A stretch of 64,000 nt of DNA from Streptomyces sp. cf386. GTDB taxonomy: Bacteria; Actinomycetota; Actinomycetes; Streptomycetales; Streptomycetaceae. Below, piece after piece: positions 33,577 to 42,844 of the stretch. The notes under the pieces are model-generated. The model made no database searches. It was not told where the DNA came from and saw only the letters and a list, made by a program, of their open reading frames with translations. How positions within the stretch are numbered: the first letter of the stretch is position 1; each line of letters starts with the position of its first letter. The stretch is from the NCBI RefSeq assembly GCF_900103585.1, contig NZ_FNHV01000005.1, positions 372,001 through 436,000 on the forward strand. Reading direction: 5' to 3'. Position numbers and translations under genes: made by a program.

Positions 33577-36500
33577 ATGAAACTCCTCATCACCACCGTT
33601 GCCGACGGCGACCCCGCGAGCCGTCAGGACGTCGTGCTGAGCGCCGACGCCGCGACTCCGGTCCGGGATGTCGCCGACCACCTGGCCCGGCTGCGTGCCG
33701 ACGACCCGTCGTCCGCCGCGGGCGGCGCGCCCGTCTGCTACGTCGGCGACGAACCGCTGTCCCCCGGCGCCCCGTTGGCCGACACACCGGTCATGGACGG
33801 CAGCCTCGTCGGCCTCGGCGCGCCCGTTCCCCGGGTCGGTACGGAGTACGGCCCGCAGCGCTCCGCCATGCCGCAGCCGCAGCGGGTGGACCACTCGCCG
33901 GTCGTGGAACTCCAGGTGGTGGGAGGCCCGGCCGCCGGGCGGGTGTACGCGCTCGGCCTCGGCACCCACGGCATCGGCCCGCTGGAGGGGTCCGCGGTGC
34001 CCCTCCAGGGGCGTGGCCTTCCGTCCGACGGCATCCGGATCTCCGTACGCCCGGACGGCTCCGCCCTCGTCGAACTGCCGTCGGACGGCACCGCCCGCCT
34101 GTCCGTCCCCGAACCACCGGAGCACCGCGGCAAGCCCAACGTGCCGCTGCTCCCCCTCGCGGAACAGGACGAGGAGGACGAGTCGGCGGAGCAGGTCACC
34201 GATGCGGCCGACCTGCCCGACGGTTGGGAGCCCTGGCCGCTCGGTGGCGAACTGGCCCTCGGCGAATACCTGCTGCGACTGTCCGAGCCGACACAGCGGG
34301 ACGCCGCCGTGGTGCCGTCCGAGGGCGGCGGCGGGCTGGACTACAACCGGCCGCCGCGCATCCTGCCGCACCTGGAGCCCGAGCGCTTCCGGCTGCCCGG
34401 ACCGCCCGAGCCGCCCGGCCGTCGGCCCATCCCGTTCCTGGTGGCGTTCGCCCCCATGCTGATGGGCATCGGCATGGTGCTCATCTGGAACTCGTACTAC
34501 TACCTGCTCTTCATGTTCCTGTCGCCGCTGCTGATGGCGGCGAACCACATCAGCGGCCGGCGCCAGGCACGCAAGGACTACGAGGAGAAGTCCCACGTCT
34601 ACCGGCTGCGCCGCGCCTCGCTGGAGGAGGACGTCAGGCAGAAGGTCGACACCGAACAGCGGCTGCGCACCGAGAGCGCGCCCGACCCGGCGATCGCCGG
34701 GCTGTGGGGCGTCGGCCCGGGCCGCCGGCTGTGGGAGCGCCGGCGCGGCGACCCCGACCATCTCGCCCTGCGTCTGGGCACCGCGAGCCAGCCGTCGCTG
34801 CTCGGCATCGACGACGCGGCGCGCGAGGACAATCACACCGCCGTGCACTGGACCATCCCGGACGCGCCCGTCAGCGTCGACCTCGAACACTGCGGGGTGG
34901 TGGGGCTGGCCGGTGAGACCGGCCCGGTGCAGGCGCTGGCCCGCTGGATGACCGCGCAGGCCGCCGTCCTGCACACGCCGCGCGACCTGCGGATCGTCGT
35001 CCTCACCGACAAGGCGTCCGAGGAATCGTGGGACTGGGCGCGCTGGCTGCCGCACTCCCGGGACGCGTTGCCCGGAGCCCGTGGCGGCGCCGTCACCCTC
35101 ATCGGCAACGACCCGGAGACGGTGGCCAATCGCGTCGCCGAGTTGGTCTCCACGCTGCGCACCCGGCAGCGGGCCGCCGAGTCGACGATGAGCAAGGCGC
35201 TGCTCAGCGAACCCGACGTGCTGGTCGTGATGGACGGCGCGCGCCGACTGCGCGATGTCCCCGGTGTCGTCTCCATCCTCAAGGAGGGCCCGGGCGTACG
35301 GATCTTCCCGCTCTGTCTGGACCACGAGGAGCGGCTCCTCCCGGAGGAGTGCACCGCGGTGGTCCGGTACGAGAACCACCGCCTGACCCTGCGCCGCACC
35401 GGTCTGCCCGCCATCCCGGACATCCGCCCGGACCTGGTGGAACCGGCCTGGTGCGAGCGTCTGGCGCGGGGCATCGCCCCGATCCACGACGTCACGCCGG
35501 ACGCCTCGGAGGGACTGCCCGACCGGGTCGGCCTGCTCGACCTGCTGGACCTGCCGGAACCGAGCGGTGCGGCCGTCTCCGCGCGCTGGGAGCGGCGGGC
35601 GGCGTCCACCGAGGTGCTGCTCGGCGCGGGCTACGACGGCACGGCCGCCTTCGACCTGGTGAAGGACGGACCGCACGGCCTCGTCGCGGGCACCACCGGA
35701 TCCGGCAAGTCGGAGCTGCTCCAGACCCTGGTGGCCTCCCTCGCCGTGGCCAACCGGCCCGACGAGCTGACCTTCGTGCTGGTCGACTACAAGGGCGGCA
35801 GCGCCTTCAAGGACTGCGTACGACTGCCGCACACCCTCGGCATGGTCACCGACCTCGACAGCCACCTCGTCCAGCGGGCGCTGACCTCGCTCTCGGCCGA
35901 ACTGGTGCGCCGCGAGCACATCCTGGCCGCCGTCGGCGCCAAGGACCTGCCCGAGTACCAGGGCATGCGCCGCCGGGACCCCGAGCTGGAACCGGTGCCC
36001 CGACTGGTCATCGTCATCGACGAGTTCGCCACGCTCTACCGGGAGATCCCGGACTTCATCCCGGGCCTGGTCAGCATCGCCCAGCGCGGCCGGTCGCTCG
36101 GCATCCATCTGATCCTGGCCACGCAGCGTCCGGCCGGTGTGGTCAACGCCGACATCCGCGCCAACACCAACCTGCGGATCGCCCTGCGCGTCACCGACGC
36201 CACCGAGAGCCAGGACGTCATCGACACCAAGGACGCCGTCAGCATCTCCCCGAACACCCCCGGCCGGGCCCTGGCCCGCCTCGGCCACGGCACGGTCGTA
36301 CCGTTCCAGACCGCGTACTCCGGAGCGACCCGCCCCGGAGCGACACTGGTACGGCAGCCGGAGCGCGCGACCGGGGCGGAGGAGTCCCGGATCTGGGGCA
36401 CCGAGCTGCCGTGGCAGCGCCTCGGCCGCGCCGTCGGAGTGCCGCTCGCCGAAGCCGAGCCCGGCGCTGCCGCCCTGGACGACGACTCCCCCACCGACCT

Positions 36501-38154
36501 CAACGCACTCGTGGACGCGGTACGCGAGGCGGCGGAGCTCACCGGCTGCGCCCCGCAGCCCAGCCCCTGGCTGCCCCCGCTCGACCACGCCGTGCTGATC
36601 GACGACCTGCCCGAGCCCGAGCAGCCCGGCGACGCCCGCCCGGCCCCGGTGCCCTGGGCCCTGTCGGACCTGCCCGGCGCCCAGGCGCAGGAGCCGGTGC
36701 GGCTGGACCTCGCCACCTTCGGCCACCTGTACGTCGTCGGTATCCCGCGCTCCGGGCGCTCGCAGGTGCTGCGGACCATGGCCGGGGCGCTGGCCCGCGC
36801 CAACTCGGCCGCGGACGTGCATCTGTACGGCATCGACTTCGGGGGCGGCGCGCTGTCGGCCCTGGGCGTGCTGCCGCACTGCGGTGCGGTCGTGCCGCGC
36901 GGGGACACCGAGCGGCTGGAGCGGCTGCTCACCCGGCTGGACACCGAACTGCACCGCCGCCAGGAGCTGCTGACCCAGCATCACGCGGCGAACCTCACGG
37001 AGCTCCGGGAGATCGTCCCGGTATCGGCTCGCCCGGCGCACGTGCTGCTGTTCGTCGACGGCTGGGACGCGCTCGTGGACCTCATCGCCGAGCACAACGG
37101 CGGCCGGCAGATGGACCAGTTGAACCGGCTGCTGAGGGAAGGCGCCGCCGCGGGCCTGCACGTCGTCGCCACGTCCGAACGCGCCCTGCTGGCCGGTCGG
37201 GCCACCGCCCTCAACGACAACAAGCTGCTGCTGCGGCTGAACGACCGCACCGACTACCACGTCGTCGGACGCCGCTCCCGCGATCTGCCCGACGTGATCA
37301 GGCCCGGACAGGGCTGGACCTCCGACGGCACCGAGATCCAGGTGGCGTTGCTCGCGCCCGGGACGACCGGCCAGGAGCAGGCAGAAGCGCTGCGCACCAT
37401 CGGCTCCGAGGCCACCCGCCGCGACGCCGGGCTGCCCGCCGGTCGACGGCCCGTGCGGATCGGCACCCTGCCGGCGAAGGTGGAGTTCACGGCGGCGTAC
37501 GAGAAGGTGCCCGAGGAACTGCGCCGGCCGCAGTGGGGTCTGCTCGGGCTGGGCGGCGACGATGTCGCACCGGTCGGGGTGGACTTCGCGGGCACCTCGC
37601 CCGCGTTCGTCGTCGCCGGTCCGCCCGGCTCCGGCCGCAGCACCACCCTGGCGAGCCTGGCCGTCTCCCTGCTCACGTCCGGCACACGGCTCGTCGTTCT
37701 CACACCGCGGGAGTCGCCGCTGCGCGCCCTGAGCGGTCATCCGGGAGTACGGCTGCTCACCGCGCAGTCGCCCACGGCGCAGGAGCTCGCCGCGGCACTG
37801 GGTACCGGCAGCGAGCCCCGCGTGGTCCTCGTCGACGACGCCGATCTGCTGATCCTGCCGGAGATCGACCAGGACCTGCGGATCCTGGTCGAGTCCGGAC
37901 GGGACCGTGGGGTGGGCGTGGCCGCCGGTGTCACCGGGGAGACGATGGCGGGCGCCATGGGCTGGCTCAGTGCCCTGAAGCGGCACCGCCGGGGCGTGCT
38001 CCTCGACCCTCAGAACGTGATGGAGGGCGACATCCTGGGCGTCCGGCTGGCCCACGCCCATCTGCGCAACCGCAGACCGGGCCGGGGCCTGACCGTCGAC
38101 CCGCGCTCCGGGGAGCTGATCAACGTGCAGATCCCCGAGACGACCCTCGACTGA
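33577..38154 (+). CDS. eccC: EccC/EssC-type FtsK-SpoIIIE ATPase of a type VII secretion system
   Basis: Predicted 1525 residues with AAGGGGAG before the ATG. The N-terminus looks ubiquitin-like (YukD-like, about 1-85), followed by an FHA-like beta part (about 110-175), two adjacent membrane helices (about 285-322, PFLVAFAPMLMGIGMVLIWNSYYYLLFMFLSPLLM), and three FtsK-type ATPase domains. Domain 1 has GTTGSGKS (705-712) and VIVIDEFA. Domain 2 has GIPRSGRS (1055-1062) and FVDGWDA. Domain 3 has GPPGSGRS (1348-1355) and VLVDDAD. In domains 2 and 3 the Walker A lysine is arginine, so only domain 1 looks fully active. It is the motor that recruits and drives WXG-type substrates across the membrane. 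Confidence 0.92.
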   Translation: MKLLITTVADGDPASRQDVVLSADAATPVRDVADHLARLRADDPSSAAGGAPVCYVGDEPLSPGAPLADTPVMDGSLVGLGAPVPRVGTEYGPQRSAMPQPQRVDHSPVVELQVVGGPAAGRVYALGLGTHGIGPLEGSAVPLQGRGLPSDGIRISVRPDGSALVELPSDGTARLSVPEPPEHRGKPNVPLLPLAEQDEEDESAEQVTDAADLPDGWEPWPLGGELALGEYLLRLSEPTQRDAAVVPSEGGGGLDYNRPPRILPHLEPERFRLPGPPEPPGRRPIPFLVAFAPMLMGIGMVLIWNSYYYLLFMFLSPLLMAANHISGRRQARKDYEEKSHVYRLRRASLEEDVRQKVDTEQRLRTESAPDPAIAGLWGVGPGRRLWERRRGDPDHLALRLGTASQPSLLGIDDAAREDNHTAVHWTIPDAPVSVDLEHCGVVGLAGETGPVQALARWMTAQAAVLHTPRDLRIVVLTDKASEESWDWARWLPHSRDALPGARGGAVTLIGNDPETVANRVAELVSTLRTRQRAAESTMSKALLSEPDVLVVMDGARRLRDVPGVVSILKEGPGVRIFPLCLDHEERLLPEECTAVVRYENHRLTLRRTGLPAIPDIRPDLVEPAWCERLARGIAPIHDVTPDASEGLPDRVGLLDLLDLPEPSGAAVSARWERRAASTEVLLGAGYDGTAAFDLVKDGPHGLVAGTTGSGKSELLQTLVASLAVANRPDELTFVLVDYKGGSAFKDCVRLPHTLGMVTDLDSHLVQRALTSLSAELVRREHILAAVGAKDLPEYQGMRRRDPELEPVPRLVIVIDEFATLYREIPDFIPGLVSIAQRGRSLGIHLILATQRPAGVVNADIRANTNLRIALRVTDATESQDVIDTKDAVSISPNTPGRALARLGHGTVVPFQTAYSGATRPGATLVRQPERATGAEESRIWGTELPWQRLGRAVGVPLAEAEPGAAALDDDSPTDLNALVDAVREAAELTGCAPQPSPWLPPLDHAVLIDDLPEPEQPGDARPAPVPWALSDLPGAQAQEPVRLDLATFGHLYVVGIPRSGRSQVLRTMAGALARANSAADVHLYGIDFGGGALSALGVLPHCGAVVPRGDTERLERLLTRLDTELHRRQELLTQHHAANLTELREIVPVSARPAHVLLFVDGWDALVDLIAEHNGGRQMDQLNRLLREGAAAGLHVVATSERALLAGRATALNDNKLLLRLNDRTDYHVVGRRSRDLPDVIRPGQGWTSDGTEIQVALLAPGTTGQEQAEALRTIGSEATRRDAGLPAGRRPVRIGTLPAKVEFTAAYEKVPEELRRPQWGLLGLGGDDVAPVGVDFAGTSPAFVVAGPPGSGRSTTLASLAVSLLTSGTRLVVLTPRESPLRALSGHPGVRLLTAQSPTAQELAAALGTGSEPRVVLVDDADLLILPEIDQDLRILVESGRDRGVGVAAGVTGETMAGAMGWLSALKRHRRGVLLDPQNVMEGDILGVRLAHAHLRNRRPGRGLTVDPRSGELINVQIPETTLD

Positions 38155-40090
38155 CGGCCGGCGCCGCCGCGCACGCACCGGCGGCGCACGCCGTCAGCCA
38201 CTCGTCGAAATCGGCGTCGTAACGGGTGCCGATGTCGGTGGCGTACACGGCGTACCCGCCTGCGTAGTCGCCCACGCGGAACCGGGCGAGCATGCGCTGG
38301 ACGTCGGCCGGGTGCTTCTCGACCATGTACCGGACCGCGAGGTAGCCCCACGGGTAGGTGCGGGTCACGTCGCTGTTGGCGTACGTGTTCTGGAACAGCG
38401 TGCTCAGCCGGTACGTGTGCCTGCCCGCCTCCGCGACGGCCTGGTCGTTGGTGATGCGGCGATAGCCGTAGGAGACGTACTCGGCCACGCCCTCGATCCA
38501 CCAGACGTCCGGCACCGAGGTCTGCTGGCCGAAGTCGCCCTTCATGTTGTAGCGGGCGTCGAGGTAGTGCATGTATTCGTGGTTGAGGTTCCAGATCCTG
38601 GCGGCGTGTCCGGTGTCCTGGCTCTTCTGGTACATGACCGCGAAGGGTTTGTTGGCGGAGTCCGTCGGGTCGCCGATCACGGTCATGCCGCCGTTGTCCG
38701 TGCTGATGCCGAAGATCGCGCCGGCGTACGTCCGGTAGTCCTGGGCGCTGGTGAAGACGGCGAGGTCGAGGGTCGACAGGTACTGGTCCGGGATGGGTCC
38801 GTCGTCCTTGACGAGGTCGTGGACGTACGCGTCCTGGCCCAGCACGCTGGCGCACGCCGCGGCGAGGTCGGCCGAGGTGAGCGACTGGGCCCGGATCGTG
38901 TGCGTGGCGTCGCAGTCGTGGGTGGTCGGCAGGGCAGCGCGCATCAGCTGTCCGGTCAGGTCGCAGACGCCGTAGTAGGTGCAGTTGGCGCCGTCGTAGG
39001 CGTCGGCCTGAGTCGCCACGGCCACCCAGAGACCGGCCGTGGGGCCCGTGATCCGGGACGAGTCAAGGAGCTGCCTGACCCCGGGGCGGACCGTGGGCCG
39101 CAGCGCCGGGTGTTCGACGTAACGGGCCAGGTTCATCCCGGCGTTGGAAGCGAGGTAGGCGCGGTCGGTGCCGAGCAGGTCCAGGTGGGCCAGCGCGAAG
39201 TTCTGGAGGGTCCGGGCGACGGACGGGTCGGCGGTGACCGCCTTCACGTACTCCGGGTTCCAGTTGCCGCGCCAGAGCGGGGTGTGGACGGCGTTCACAG
39301 CCGCGAGCATGCTGCGGATGGCGTCGTAGGAGCTGTCGTAGGCGTTCAGCATCCGCTGATAGACCCTCAGATAGCGGGCCTGCTGGTCGGCGCTGTCGGT
39401 GAGGACGACGACCTCGCCCAGCACGTCGCCGTTCGCGGCGGTGACGTCCCTGGAGCGCGGGCGGGCGAAGAAGGTGTCCAGGCCTTGCGTGGTGTTCCGG
39501 GCCAGCGATGTGCCGTACGGGCCCACGTCGTCAGGGTAGTTGGACTGCACGTAGTAGCCGGCGCGCAGGAACAGTACGAGCTGCAGCACCCGGGACGAGT
39601 TGTCGCCGCCGTAGGTCCGGGCCGTGTTGGTGAACGCCTGCGCGACGGTGATCATCTGGGACTCGCGGAAGACGGCGTGGGCGTCCGAACCCGTCACCGC
39701 GAAGAGGGTGTTGACGCATTCGGTGGTCGAGGCCTTGACGAAAGCGACGAGTGCGGCGCCGGTCCGTCCGCCGAAGTCGCCCGGGGTGCACGACTTCGCC
39801 TTGGCGACGGCCCCCGTGGGCGGTGGGTCCTGGGCGGGCGTCGGTGTCAGGGGCGGGAGTCGGTCCGGGGTGAGTGCCTCCTTCTGTACGGCGGTGCGTT
39901 CGGCGGCGTCGGTGAGCGAAGCGGTCGGCGGTGGGGGTGAGGTTGTGCTGCGGGGCGAGGTCACGGTGGGCGTGACGTCCGGGTCCGCCAGGGGTGCGGC
40001 GAACGCGGGCGCCGACAGGAGGCCGGAGAGCGTGGCGCAGACGGCGAGTGCGCCGAGCGTGCGTCTGGGCAGCACGAAGCGGTAGCGCAT
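38120..40090 (-). CDS. Secreted microbial collagenase (peptidase M9)
   Basis: Predicted 656 residues with GGAGGA before the ATG. A Sec signal peptide is present (MRYRFVLPRRTLGALAVCATLSGLLSAPAFA). After a Thr/Pro-rich linker comes the M9 N-terminal domain (SCTPGDFGGRTGAALVAFVKASTTECVNTLF) and the metalloprotease core with HEYMH (H504, E505, H508) and the downstream zinc-ligand region WWIEGVAEY. These enzymes cleave collagen or related proteins extracellularly. No collagen-binding PKD or PPC domains are present. The 3' end overlaps the 3' end of the EccC-type gene by 35 bp in convergent orientation. Confidence 0.9.
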   Translation of the reverse strand: MRYRFVLPRRTLGALAVCATLSGLLSAPAFAAPLADPDVTPTVTSPRSTTSPPPPTASLTDAAERTAVQKEALTPDRLPPLTPTPAQDPPPTGAVAKAKSCTPGDFGGRTGAALVAFVKASTTECVNTLFAVTGSDAHAVFRESQMITVAQAFTNTARTYGGDNSSRVLQLVLFLRAGYYVQSNYPDDVGPYGTSLARNTTQGLDTFFARPRSRDVTAANGDVLGEVVVLTDSADQQARYLRVYQRMLNAYDSSYDAIRSMLAAVNAVHTPLWRGNWNPEYVKAVTADPSVARTLQNFALAHLDLLGTDRAYLASNAGMNLARYVEHPALRPTVRPGVRQLLDSSRITGPTAGLWVAVATQADAYDGANCTYYGVCDLTGQLMRAALPTTHDCDATHTIRAQSLTSADLAAACASVLGQDAYVHDLVKDDGPIPDQYLSTLDLAVFTSAQDYRTYAGAIFGISTDNGGMTVIGDPTDSANKPFAVMYQKSQDTGHAARIWNLNHEYMHYLDARYNMKGDFGQQTSVPDVWWIEGVAEYVSYGYRRITNDQAVAEAGRHTYRLSTLFQNTYANSDVTRTYPWGYLAVRYMVEKHPADVQRMLARFRVGDYAGGYAVYATDIGTRYDADFDEWLTACAAGACAAAPAVSRGSSRGSAR

Positions 40091-40241
40091 CGGGATTCCT
40101 CCAGGGAGTTGATGCGCCTCGATACGGGTGCTGAGGCGTGTGAGGCACTGTCTCAGCGCCCGCCCGCCCCAACAATGGCGTGTGACATAGCACATGGCAC
40201 TGCCGGGTCATAACACCAAGACACCCGGCGCGAGCGGCCTC

Positions 40242-41195
40242 CTACGCCCCGGTCACGCTCCATGTGCGTGCGGCCCATGACTTCAAGTGCGGGGACTGGG
40301 CGGCGAGTTCACGGTAGGCGGAGGCCGCCGACTGGAACAGCGCGTCCACCGTCCCGGCCGGGACCGCCTCCCGTCGCCAGGCCAGGACGTAACGGCACCA
40401 CAGTGGCGTACCGGTCAGCGGTTTGATCACGACATGCGGGATCGGGCGCAGCGTCGGCTGTACGGCGGACACGCCGAGCCCGTCGGCGATCATCCCCTGC
40501 AACTGGAGCTGGTCGCCCAGGAATTCGTGCACGGCCACCGGCGCGAAGCCGGCCGCCGAGCATGCCGTGTAGAAGACCCCGGGCCAGCCCGCCCCGTCGT
40601 CCGGCGTGACGAACCACGCCTCCTCCGCCAGGTCGGCGAGCGCGATCTGGGCGCGGTGCCGCAGCGGATGGCGGGACGGCAGGGCCACGAACGTCGGCTC
40701 GGTCACGATCCCGCGATGGGCCACCGCGTCCGAGTGCTCCAGCTCCCTGCCGGGGTAGTCCGCGGCGATGGCGGCGTCCACCGTGCCCGCCTCCAGCAGT
40801 TCGACGATCCGTGACGAGGCGTACACGCTGTTCACGGCGAGTGAGACGTCCGGCAGCCTGGCCCGGAGGCCGGTGACCATGCCCGCCAGCATCGGCGAAT
40901 TGGTCGCCGCCACGCGCAGCGTCCGACGTGTCGACTCGGCGGCCGGCCGACGGCCGATCGCGGCCGCGCGGGCCAGGACGTCGCGCGCCTGGGCCACCAC
41001 CTCGACGCCGTACCGAGTCGGCCGTACACCCGCCGGCCCGCGCTCGAACAACGGCTCACCGAAGTGCCGCTCGATGCGCCGGAGTTGGGTGCTCACCGCG
41101 GGCTGTGTATACCCCAGCTCCGCCGCTGCCCGGCCCACGCTCCCCGCGTCCGCGATCGCGCACAGCACCCGAAGATGCCGCAGTTCCAGCTCCAT
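40242..41195 (-). CDS. LysR-family transcriptional regulator
   Basis: Predicted 317 residues with AGGAGGGG before the ATG. The N-terminal helix-turn-helix is typical (LELRHLRVLCAIADAGSVGRAAAELGYTQPAVSTQLRRIERHFGEPLFERG), followed by the periplasmic-binding-like effector domain (VAATNSPMLAGMVTGLRARLPDVSLAV). It is divergent from the GAPDH gene by 124 bp, so it may regulate that gene or itself. No effector can be read from the sequence. Confidence 0.92.
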   Translation of the reverse strand: MELELRHLRVLCAIADAGSVGRAAAELGYTQPAVSTQLRRIERHFGEPLFERGPAGVRPTRYGVEVVAQARDVLARAAAIGRRPAAESTRRTLRVAATNSPMLAGMVTGLRARLPDVSLAVNSVYASSRIVELLEAGTVDAAIAADYPGRELEHSDAVAHRGIVTEPTFVALPSRHPLRHRAQIALADLAEEAWFVTPDDGAGWPGVFYTACSAAGFAPVAVHEFLGDQLQLQGMIADGLGVSAVQPTLRPIPHVVIKPLTGTPLWCRYVLAWRREAVPAGTVDALFQSAASAYRELAAQSPHLKSWAARTWSVTGA

Positions 41196-41257
41196 CCACC
41201 CCTCCTGTCGGTCAAATCACCTCAATATGGGGCATTCGCGCACTCCAAGACCCCTGC

Positions 41258-41288
41258 TTGAACGATCGTCGCACCCTGCGGTTAGCAT
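41258..41288 (+). promoter_or_regulatory. Possible promoter of the GAPDH gene
   Basis: TTGAAC (41258-41263), 19 bases, TAGCAT (41283-41288), about 30 bp before the GTG start. The boxes are good but the spacing is longer than usual. Pattern only. Confidence 0.35.
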
Positions 41289-41319
41289 ATGAGCGCCTCC
41301 TAGCTCGAAAGATAGGCCC

Positions 41320-42765
41320 GTGACTGTCAACGACGACTCGTTCACCAACTGGAAGAACCGCGAGGAGATCGCGGAGTCGATGATCCCGCTCATCGGGAAG
41401 CTGCACCGGGAGCGGGACGTCACCGTCCTCCTCCACAGCCGCTCCCTGGTGAACAAGTCGGTGGTCAGCATCCTGAAGACCCACCGGTTCGCCCGGCAGA
41501 TCGCCGGTGAGGAGCTCTCGGTCACCGAGACGCTGCCCTTCGTGCAGGCCCTCACCTCGCTCGACCTGGGCCCGTCGCAGATCGACATCGGCATGCTGGC
41601 CGCGACGTACAAGGCCGACGACCGCGGTCTGTCCGTGGAGGCGTTCACCGCCGAGGCCGTCGCCGGTGCCACCGGCGCCAACAAGATCGAGGGCGGCGAG
41701 GGACGCGATGTCGTCCTCTACGGCTTCGGCCGGATCGGCCGCCTGGTCGCCCGCCTGCTGATCGAGAAGTCCGGCTCGGGCAACGGCCTGCGGCTGCGCG
41801 CCATCGTCGTGCGCGGCGGCGGCGACGAGGACATCGTCAAGCGCGCCTCGCTGCTGCGCCGTGACTCCATCCACGGCCAGTTCCAGGGCACGATCACGGT
41901 CGACGAGGCGAACAGCACGATCTTCGCCAACGGCAACGCGATCAAGGTGATCTACGCGAACGACCCGTCGGAGATCGACTACACGGCGTACGGCATCAAG
42001 AACGCCATCCTGATCGACAACACCGGCAAGTGGCGCGACCGCGAGGGCCTGTCCGAGCACCTGCGCCCCGGCATCGACAAGGTCGTGCTGACCGCGCCGG
42101 GCAAGGGTGACGTCCCCAACATCGTCCATGGCGTCAACCACGACACGGTCAAGCCGGACGAGCAGATCCTGTCCTGCGCCTCCTGCACCACCAACGCCAT
42201 AGTCCCGCCGCTGAAGGCGATGGACGACGAGTTCGGTGTGCTGCGCGGCCACGTGGAGACCGTCCACTCGTTCACCAACGACCAGAACCTGCTGGACAAC
42301 TACCACAAGTCCGAGCGCCGCGGCCGGTCCGCGCCGCTGAACATGGTCATCACCGAGACCGGCGCCGCCTCCGCCGTCGCCAAGGCGCTGCCCGAGCTCA
42401 AGGCGAAGATCTCCGGCAGCTCGATCCGCGTCCCGGTGCCGGACGTCTCGATCGCCATCCTCAATCTCCAGCTGGGGCGTGAGACGACCCGCGAGGAGGT
42501 CCTCGACTACCTGCGCGACGTGTCGCTGACCTCGCCGCTGCGCCGCCAGATCGACTTCATCACGGCCCCCGACGCGGTCTCCAGCGACTTCATCGGCTCG
42601 CGCCACGCCTCGATCGTGGACGCCGGCGCCCTCAAGGTCGACGGCGACAACGCGATCCTCTACCTCTGGTACGACAACGAGTTCGGCTACTCCTGCCAGG
42701 TCATCCGCGTCGTCCAGCACGTCTCCGGGGTGGAGTACCCGACCTTCCCGGCACCGGCGGTCTGA
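41320..42765 (+). CDS. gap2: Glyceraldehyde-3-phosphate dehydrogenase, long Gap2-type
   Basis: Predicted 481 residues, longer than the usual 330 because of an N-terminal extension of about 125 residues before the Rossmann motif YGFGRIGRLVARLL. The catalytic SCASCTTNAIVPPL has Cys289, and the C-terminal WYDNEFGYSCQV is intact. It converts glyceraldehyde-3-phosphate to 1,3-bisphosphoglycerate with NAD(P). Long GAPDHs of this layout occur in Streptomyces beside the main glycolytic enzyme and may serve gluconeogenesis or stress. The GTG start agrees with the usual first residues TVNDDSFTNWKNREEIAESM. The gene is divergent from the LysR regulator. Confidence 0.93.
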   Translation: MTVNDDSFTNWKNREEIAESMIPLIGKLHRERDVTVLLHSRSLVNKSVVSILKTHRFARQIAGEELSVTETLPFVQALTSLDLGPSQIDIGMLAATYKADDRGLSVEAFTAEAVAGATGANKIEGGEGRDVVLYGFGRIGRLVARLLIEKSGSGNGLRLRAIVVRGGGDEDIVKRASLLRRDSIHGQFQGTITVDEANSTIFANGNAIKVIYANDPSEIDYTAYGIKNAILIDNTGKWRDREGLSEHLRPGIDKVVLTAPGKGDVPNIVHGVNHDTVKPDEQILSCASCTTNAIVPPLKAMDDEFGVLRGHVETVHSFTNDQNLLDNYHKSERRGRSAPLNMVITETGAASAVAKALPELKAKISGSSIRVPVPDVSIAILNLQLGRETTREEVLDYLRDVSLTSPLRRQIDFITAPDAVSSDFIGSRHASIVDAGALKVDGDNAILYLWYDNEFGYSCQVIRVVQHVSGVEYPTFPAPAV

Positions 42766-42844
42766 TCCCACCGACGTCGGCCCGCCTGCCCACGGCGCAT
42801 GTGAAGGGGGCGGCGGGTCGACGTCGCGGGCTTCGGGCCCGTGC

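Noticed and set aside
33175..38178. A 1667-codon minus-strand frame opposite the EccC-type gene
   Set aside because: Antisense shadow; the plus strand shows three FtsK domains, membrane helices and a good ribosome-binding site.
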